Positions 57,163-64,000 of a DNA stretch of 64,000 nucleotides are shown here, piece by piece. The notes beneath the pieces are model-generated. The model did no database searches. It was given only the letters and a program-made list of their open reading frames with translations, and was not told the origin of the DNA. Position 1 is the first letter of the stretch; each line of letters opens with the position of its first letter. Source of the DNA: Phytophthora quininea (Eukaryota > Oomycota > Peronosporomycetes > Peronosporales > Peronosporaceae); contig JAAVTG010000545.1 of NCBI GenBank assembly GCA_011947345.1, positions 124,001 through 188,000 on the forward strand, written 5' to 3'. The position numbers and the translations under genes were made by a program.

Positions 57163-58545
57163 GGATAATGTACAGTTTTTGCCAATTAAATGAAATGATG
57201 TCGCTGTCGTGTCAAGACGACGTCAACAGCAATCGCTGGGGTCTGGCGTTTTGACGTCAATTTTGACATCATGACCTCTGACGTCGACACCACTACTTGT
57301 CACCTGCACCCAGGTTACATTGCTCGTCTGGCTTCGGCTGCACCCACGTTACGTCGTGTATCTGGCTTCATCTCTAGTTTGTTTGGGTGCTCACCCACTT
57401 CGTTAGGCTAGGCTACAGAAGGAGAAACGATAGCTAGTCTTCATTCAATGGCACTTCTTAATTTGACAGCATGAGCTCACTTGGCAGCTTGGTATACTTT
57501 ACGTAGTTGGGGCCATCGCTTTTTATTCTTATAGCAGACACGATCTGTACCAAAACTTCGGTACACTAATTTTGAGTGTGTAAAACAGAGCGTTAAAGTG
57601 GTCAATTAGGGGAACCCACCTGGCGGCCACGGCTGACAAAGGGGGGCTAGTCACAGATTTTTCGCTGGTGTTAGCTTTTGCCGACGGTGTGGCGTAGTGA
57701 GATCCGCCAAAATCTCGTTAAGGCTGAATCTGACGTACCAACAGCGCCTAGACACCGATTAACGGAGGGGTACTCCGATCGCCGTGGGATGCTGAACTTC
57801 TCACCTTGTGTACCCATCGGCGGGTTGGATCTGCTCTCTCGTTGACTCCAGAGGTGCAGTGGCGTGAAGCTGAAATGTTTGGCGTGACTTGAGGGTGGAT
57901 GGAGTATCGCGGAAGTCTTTGCTCTGCGTCCGGTTGATAGATCTAGATCCCGAGAGAATACTCGATCTCGGGGATCTGGTGGCCGACCTGGGATCGGGTC
58001 GTGCAGTCTGCCTTTGGGTGTTGTCCTTTACGATGCTTGCCGTCTCCAGTGACGGGATCTTGAGTGGGGTGAGAATCCGAAGAATCTTTTGGACCAAGCA
58101 ATAACTCCCTCCGATCTGGATCTGCGTGAGTCGGTGTTAGATCCAAGCTGGTGATCTGGCAAATATACGCTCCAGAGTCGACACACAGCGAGAGATCTAC
58201 CGCACAGCACTTAGCGACGCTGCGTAAGGCCAATGTAATTCCCGTTCTTGGCGTTCTTGAAATCACTTGTCGTTTGCAAGGCAAATTCGATTCTGATTTA
58301 CGGCTAAGTCTATTGGTCTGTCTTACCATCCCAACTGGTATCATTTGTGTGTAATCGCAACCTGACTGGCTTTATGTCCCGCCTCTCCATGTCGCACCTC
58401 TAGCACACTTGACAGTCGTAGCTTGGATCGCAGATCGCAGATCCTAGATCACAGATCACAGATTGCAGGTCGTAGCCCACAGATCAGGATCCTGGTGCTA
58501 GAGGTGTAGGATCTGGATCTGTGTAGACTGGCTCCGGATATATAT
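57163..58545. other. no confident gene; unidentified ORF at 58344-57801
   Basis: A minus-strand pair of frames (58344-57943, 58097-57801) reads smoothly (SLCVDSGAYICQITSLDLTPTH) but has no known domain. VDSGAYICQI could be a worn aspartic-protease-like loop; I would not press it. The rest is AT-mixed sequence without repeats except the heptamers at 58426. Confidence 0.3.
58426..58474. repeat. imperfect heptamer array (GATCRCA, 7 units)
   Basis: Seven consecutive 7-base units read gatcgca, gatcgca, gatccta, gatcaca, gatcaca, gattgca, ggtcgta. Further GATC-rich sequence follows to about 58560. This is a short minisatellite of no assigned role. Confidence 0.75.
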
Positions 58546-60224
58546 TTGCTGGATCTAGATCTCGATTTTCTTCTGAGTCACTTCACCACAACGGTAAACA
58601 ACCCACGAAGAAGCCGCGCGGGAAAGCGACAACTCGTGGTGTCAACTCACAGTATACAAAGGGCGGCGAGAGAACTTCAACGACAAAATCTACAGCATCA
58701 AGAATTGTCAGTGCGTAAACACGGTGTAATTACCTTGGGCGAGGTGCCACGAGCAAAGAGACGTAGAGGACCATCATAGCAACTAAGCCAACAAAACAAT
58801 AATTGTTCTGCACATTTTCCTCACCAATACAAGCACAGCAGCAACAGCAATCAAGCTCCACTACCTGGACAACCTCGTAAACCGACGCCTCTTCCTTACC
58901 TTCGTGCGCACCCGTCGATCCGCAGAAGTCGACATCATGTGTCTGTGTGGTATAGGACTCCACCTGAAAACTCGTTGGTAGTACGGATAGACTCCACCTA
59001 CAACAAAAAACGTCAACCAGGAAGGTCAACGAGAGTTGGGGCTCAAATCTGAAGACCCAGATTCAGCCCTAGCACCGGGACCGACTGGTCTTGCGATCCG
59101 CCTACGCAAACTTCCCAAGTAAACAGACGCCACTAGCACGAGCTCGCTACCGCGCCAAACCTCGCTGGCCCAACAGCAGAAGGATCCAAAGCCAATTAAG
59201 GCCGACTGCGAGTCCACCGAGGTCTCAGTCTGCAGTGACCTTTAGAGGAGCGGGGAGAACACTCGACCCCGAATACAAGCGCTGGCACTTCAGCCGTCAC
59301 GCTATACACACTCAACCTTGCCACAAACTCTTGGCTTGGCCGAGGGGCGAGCACTGTCCTCATGGATAAACGTGCCCACTGACAGACATAACCCGCTCAA
59401 ACAGGCGGATCCAGACGCAGCGTACCAAAGACGATTCCCCTGCCGGACTTGGTCCTTGTGTGCTTGAGGGGAAATTCTGTTCCGTATATGTAGTGCCCAT
59501 TCGGGCTAATGTAAATATACTTTCCGTACAAATATGCAGTGAAATATGATCCGTTTCCTAACTGCGACGTCGTTGGACCCACCGCCGAGGTCCCCGAAGA
59601 GTTGCCGAGCTCCCAGACTGGTTACCGAGGCTTCGGAATGGTCGAGTCGTTGCTGTCGAGCCTTCCCAAGAGTCATCGAGGTTTCGGGCTGCAGCTAATG
59701 AGCTTTCCGAACGGTCATCGAGGCCTCCAGCAGTCGCCAAGCTTTGGGAAGGGTCTCCTGGATCTTTTCCAGTGTCATTGGTGACGTCGTCACCGAAGAT
59801 TCTGAGGAATGGCCAATCACAGCGCCTTCTGTTGAGCGTGATGGGTCAATCCACAAAAGTGATTCCCGCCGATTGACCATTGAGACCTCGCTAGACTTTA
59901 AAATCCAGCCAATCAGGGAAGACTCCGTGGGTAATGACCGTGAGCGAATCCTCACCACGCATCGCGATGCCTGGCGATTCGCCTCCGCTTCCCAGGCAAA
60001 TCGCTTTACCACATCTGCACCTCCTTTTAGATCGTGCTCGAGCAACAGTATGAGCAGCCTGGGCTTCGATCGGTCGCATGCGAACACCATCTCTACCTCA
60101 CAAGCATTACAAAAACTTAGCCGGATTAGAACCTGGCTTTAAGATGATATACTACAATGTGACCACAGAGCTACTTGATTACGTGGGGGTCACAAGTTTG
60201 GAGCAACTACTCGTTTTCATTTGT
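58546..60224. other. no confident gene; imperfect ~40-bp repeats near 59.6-59.75 kb
   Basis: Short frames occur on both strands (58546-58779 plus; 60090-59695 minus). On the minus strand 59780-59590 carries three or four imperfect repeats with a core like EASMTVRKA / ETSMTLGKA / EASVTSLGA, units of about 39-45 bases. No family was recognised. Confidence 0.35.
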
Positions 60225-60445
60225 CACTGAAGGACTTCCAAAATCTCCCACATGCCGTACCAAACCCATATGTGGGTGCGATATAGTACACCACTTGGTC
60301 GTGGTATAGTCCTCCTTTGGTCCATTCGAGGCCACCAAAAACATCCCAAAGGGCAGAGCTTAGTTCGGAGTTTCTGTCGTTGCTCGTGCGTCGTCAAGGT
60401 GCTGTTGCTCGCGTTGCGATGATGCGTTTCGTCTAAGAACGGGAA

Positions 60446-61585
60446 CGAAGACTGCGGTCCCGCGCACAAGTCAAGCGTCTGGCAATCTTACTGCGGCTAC
60501 GGATGCTCGTTCGTGAGCGAAACTACGTGACGGCTGCGTCCTTGCTGTCGAACGCATATTGTGCGTGGGCACACATGTATCGGGCACGCTGCCGTAAGTC
60601 GTTCATTAACACCGTCTCCATTGACCCAGTCACATACGATATGCTGCTGAAGGTATTTAGCCGTCATTATGTTATCAAGTCTGGCCCGTCGAAACGAGGT
60701 CGACCTCGCCGATTCACGACCAAGAACAACGTTCTCGCGTGTTTGCTCCACTTCTACACCGCCGCCGTTGAGTAAAAGACTCTTTGCGAGTTATTCGGAG
60801 TTCCTCCAGCTACACTAAGTAGAACGATGCAATATGCAGAAAAAGCTTTGCAAGCGACTTTGAGAGACATTCCCGAGGCTACTGTCGAGTGGCCATCTAA
60901 AGAGAAGCAAGCAGAATGGGCAGATCAGGTGACACAAAAGAGAACCTCCTTAAAGGCTGCTTCTGCGTGGCTGACGGACAGAATTATCCTGTCCAAGCGC
61001 CTACGCATAGCGACTTACAGAACGCCTACTATAACGGTACGGGTATCTTTTTGATGTGTATTTTGCTGTTCTTTGACTGAATATCTGTGGTTTTCAGGAT
61101 GGCTCCACTCTGTGAAGGTCACCGGTGTTCTTTGTTACGGTTTTGACGGCACGTTGATTTGGGGAAAGCATAACTTTCCTGGCTCCTGGAACGACGGCGA
61201 GATGAGCCGTCAACTCCAGCGAGTGTTAGGGGATCCAGTTAAAACTATGGATAAAGGTTGCTGTGCTACAGATTCGGCTTTTCCCGTCAGCGCTTCCTGT
61301 CGGATGAGAATCATAACTCCACTTAAGGACGGAGATCTTGAACGAGCAAGTCCGGAATGCCGAGTCGGCTTGTTGACAATGAGTGCAGCTATTACCTCCG
61401 TTCGGCAGGCTGCTGAATGGGGTATGGGCTGTGCTTCTAAATGCTATCGACGTTTACAGCTACCCTTGCCGTTTGATCCAAACAAACGTGCTTTGCTTTT
61501 GTGGAATATCTATCATTTGTACAACTTACGAGTACGCACAACAGGGATTAGCCAAATTCGCACGGTATTCACGCCAAACAAGTAA
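60446..61585 (+). pseudogene. Harbinger transposase (DDE_Tnp_4), one intron
   Basis: The open frame starts by 60446, with an ATG at 60503; no better start was seen. Exon 1 has RGRPRRF and, after a TAA at 60773, LCELFGVPPATLSRTMQYAEKAL (HTH-like). A one-base shift near 60945 leads to FCVADGQNYPVQAP (first Asp). An intron at 61037-61097 (61 bases, GT...TTTCAG) splits a Gly codon; exon 2 continues WLHSVKVTGVLCYG, then ATDSAFPV (second Asp) and RQAAEWGMG (Glu), ending at 61585. Catalytic residues look intact, so inactivation rests on the stop and the frameshift. Confidence 0.85.
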
Positions 61586-61933
61586 ATGTATTTTTCTGAT
61601 TGTTTGTAGAGCTCGTCCACTTACTCCTAACAATCGTGATCTTGACCCCACTTACTCCTCGCGCTTGCTCTCCTCGTGCTTGCTCTCGTCGTTGTTGGCA
61701 CCTACCGCGTCATCTTCAGTGCGGTCTTGGTTGGTCGTGTCTTTTGGATACACGAATTTTCCGCCCACAAGTTGAGCGACAAGCATTGTTAGCATTTGCT
61801 GATTCACCGATTCTCGGGCTTCGCGCTGCCGCTCGTACCGCTCCCGCTCACGGCGATACTCTGCTTCTCGGGCTGCATGACGCTACTCCATTGCCAACAA
61901 CATGACCATCATGGACTGAGCTTCTCCTGGTGA

Positions 61934-62714
61934 TTATCGTTCCGAGCGCATACCATCAGCAATATTCTCGATCAACTGATCCAACTTGATGCGTCGTCTA
62001 GCGGTTTGGCTGAGCGACGCGTCTGTGGTGGAGGACGACGAGCGCTTGCCAAGTGCACGAGAGAGCTCTGCTAACTCCGACCGCTCCATTCCGGCTCGTG
62101 CTGTAGCCTGCAATGGTGTAGATGTAGCTGATGTGTCATTTGGAGTTTGAGGTACAGGCTCCGAAGACGACGCTGGTGTTGGAGGACTTGTTGCTCCGTC
62201 AGCATCAGCGTTCTCTTCAACTCGAGGCGAGTGAACAGTACAGTCGGGCAGCTCTGCAGGAGGCGCCTCGACAAAGTCATCATTGAGATCGACTACCGCC
62301 ATAGCCGCTTCAATGGCATACTGCAAGCGTTTAGCTCACCGAACCTCCTCCGGACACGTGCCGTCACCTGCACGATCGCAAAACAATTAGATGGATACGC
62401 AATACTGCAGCACATTTACCGCGTACCAGTCGGCTTGGGCACACGCACGAGCTTCTGGAATTTTCTCTTTAGGCTGTCGCCATCTCTTTCGGTCCAACCT
62501 GCAGGGATGTTCGTGTTGAACTGAGACGCAGCGTTTTGCCACTGCTCAGCACCAAACGGAAGAATATCTTCCACGATGTCCAGCATCCCTAAAGGGGATA
62601 GACACGTCAGCCACGCCATTAAATAGAACGTCATCAGCCTGCATTACGCATGATCTCCGACTTCGTGAAGTTCTTCCCCTTTGTCTTGCCTTTCCCCTTT
62701 CCGGTTGGCGCCAT
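61934..62714 (-). pseudogene. Harbinger Myb/SANT-like protein (DUF6818 style), two introns, one stop
   Basis: Starts at ATG 62714 (MAPTGKGKGKTKGKNF). Intron 1 is 62647-62589 and intron 2 is 62426-62368, both 59 bases with GT...AG; splicing both gives a continuous frame. Exon 2 has LDIVEDILPFGAEQWQ and DSLKRKFQKL, the SANT-like helices. Exon 3 continues GTCPEEVR, then TGA at 62338-62336, after which the same frame runs open to 61934 with an acidic, Ser/Thr-rich tail and RRRIKLDQLIENIADGM. A single CGA-to-TGA change would explain the stop. Such proteins carry the transposase into the nucleus and to the ends. It converges on the transposase. Confidence 0.8.
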
Positions 62715-62976
62715 GGAAGACAAAGGTGCGTGTGGCTCTTGTGTAGGCAAATTGAAAATGAGAGCTGCTGATCAGCTCGCTGCATTTTCGTTTGTTCTCG
62801 CCCAGAGCACGAAGAACACCTTTGACCTAAGAACTAAACGTGTACCAAGTTACCTCACTTGGTCAGACGTCTTTGGTGTCTGACCATCGCTTGGTACCGA
62901 TATGGTACGTCGATAGTCCTCCATATGGGAGAGGTTTGGTCCGTGTGCATAGGCGATTTTTGGAAGTCCTTCACTG

Positions 62977-63575
62977 TTGTTGTTTATGTCTATGTGTTTC
63001 CTACCAGGGGTCGGACTACTTTGATTGTGAATGAATCGTTGTCGAGACGCTCGTCACAATCACTATTGGAATAATGTCAGGTCTTGAGAAAACAATTACA
63101 ATTCTCCGATCTAATTGTTTATCTTCTCGTTGAGGTTGTTCTTGCGTTCTTATTGACAGTTTAGCAGAGACGTAAATAACAACGTCCAGGTCTCTCTAGG
63201 GACTAGAAGGTGGGAAAACACAAGCGAGTTTCTTTTTCTCGCGCTTCGGCTAACACCTTAGATTCCACACTGCAGCTGCTCGAGTTCCACCCAGCTCTTC
63301 AACAAATCCTCTCCTGAAACCTGAATAATCTGCCTCTCAAGATGACCGTTCCACCGACGATGCCAATCAGATCCGTGTTCGCTCACCAAGCCTCAAAACT
63401 GTCATACAAGGCCATTAGCGGTTCTCAATTGCGCAGCGGCAAGTAACATTTTTTGGCGGCGGCAAAGAGAAAACTGTTTTGTCCAATCACATACTTAGTA
63501 ATTGAGGCCCCGGTTTGATGATGCAGCAAGTTGGTTTTGGTTTTGCAGCAAGACGCAAGATTTCCAGCCTAAAAG
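62977..63575. other. no recognisable gene
   Basis: Flank between the Harbinger element and the next transposase. Only short chance frames; no repeat or RNA gene seen. Confidence 0.5.
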
Positions 63576-64000
63576 ATGCCGCGGCTCTCCAAGAAGCGAC
63601 GTCTGCTGAAGCGACTTATCTCGGTGGTAACAAGGCGGGGAGCTGCCGCTGCACGCAGTGAGCTACTGAGTGATCCAGACAGTGATGAAGATGACCTGGA
63701 CGAGTACTACATTATGGAGTATGAGCGGGTGCAAACAGCATGCTACGGAGCTCGATCGAGCTACGGTAGTAAGAAAAGCGATGGCTGAAGCTGCTTTACA
63801 ACCATCAGCACACTACCGAATCCGAGTTTTGAAGCACTTCCGAATGAAGAGAGTGGAGTTTTTCCGCCTTGCGTCTCTAGTCGAAGATGATCCCGTGTTC
63901 AAGTCAACTGGGGAGGGGACCATTTCGCGGTGATGTACACTTACATTTGATGACACTTCTTAAGTTTCTCGGGGGCTACGGTAACGTCAACACAGCTCTC
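63576..64000 (+). pseudogene. second Harbinger-like transposase, N-terminal part, runs off window
   Basis: The ATG at 63576 opens a basic then acidic start (SDPDSDEDDLDEYYI). After a frame change near 63770 it continues HYRIRVLKHFRMKRVEFFRLASLVEDDPVF. After another near 63915 it reads HLHLMTLLKFLGGYGN at the window end. This matches the N-terminal helical part of oomycete DDE_Tnp_4 transposases. Its sequence differs from the element at 60.2 kb. The DDE core would lie beyond 64000. Confidence 0.65.

Larger units (their letters stand above)
60225..62976 (+). mobile_element. PIF/Harbinger DNA transposon with two genes
   Basis: The left end reads CACTGAAGGACTTCCAAAATC and the right end, reversed, reads CAGTGAAGGACTTCCAAAAATC: imperfect terminal inverted repeats with further matches inward (ACCAAACC). 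Between them lie a DDE_Tnp_4 transposase (plus) and a Myb/SANT-like partner gene (minus, DUF6818 style), the two-gene layout of Harbingers. A 3-bp duplication is not clean: TGT on the left against TTG on the right, though TTG occurs one base further left. The element is about 2.75 kb. Both genes carry stops. Confidence 0.85.

Noticed and set aside
57943..58344. Aspartic protease in the minus-strand frame with VDSGAYI
   Set aside because: The loop lacks the expected hydrophobic and later conserved segments, and no element context supports it.
1..64000. tRNA, rRNA or intact host housekeeping genes
   Set aside because: None seen on either strand. All recognisable coding regions belong to mobile elements or broken genes.

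Overview
This window reads as transposon-packed, gene-poor DNA from an oomycete, most likely Phytophthora or a close relative. I infer this from the element families: Ty1/copia with a gag-pol read-through, chromodomain Ty3/gypsy with oomycete-type Gag, Helitron, MULE, hAT, and a PIF/Harbinger with its Myb-like partner. Two small introns of 59 to 61 bases and a CxxC/HR-type small-protein family fit the same picture. I found no convincing intact host gene, no tRNA or rRNA and no CRISPR array. Nearly every coding region carries stops or frameshifts.

Layout. 1-756 and 5636-13042 (minus) are one decayed APE-type LINE with an OTU-like protease domain. It is split by a young copia element (757-5635, minus) with apparently identical 388-bp LTRs and a 5-bp AGAGC target duplication. 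13.9-20.9 kb (plus) is a second LINE. 20.9-22.7 kb (plus) is a decayed MULE transposase. 22.7-23.8 kb (minus) is a broken 2OG-Fe(II)-oxygenase-like gene with C2H2 fingers. 23.8-45.0 kb is a nest of gypsy-type elements. 45.3-46.2 kb is a small-protein pseudogene, 46.4-51.8 kb (minus) a decayed Helitron, 52-57.2 kb diverged repeats plus two hAT remnants, and 60.2-63.0 kb a two-gene Harbinger element with visible terminal inverted repeats. A second Harbinger-like transposase starts at 63.6 kb and runs off the window.

The most informative structure is a clean inversion of about 12.3 kb (24218-36557). One breakpoint cuts an integrase chromodomain and a Gag. The other cuts the complementary halves of the same two proteins. 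Flipping the segment in thought restores both reading frames. It also pairs the LTR at 25771-26717 with the LTR at 43822-44727, with a matching 4-bp duplication (TAAC) inside a third element's LTR. Three independent features therefore agree.

The gypsy element rebuilt this way has a 906-947 bp LTR carrying a ~23-bp minisatellite built on the nonamer TCGC(C/T)(A/G)AGT. By eye the same nonamer occurs about sixty times through its LTRs and coding regions. The element also carries a very long reverse-oriented ORF (39.7-43.8 kb) between pol and its 3' LTR. These, with the OTU-bearing LINE, are the best candidates for something not well described.
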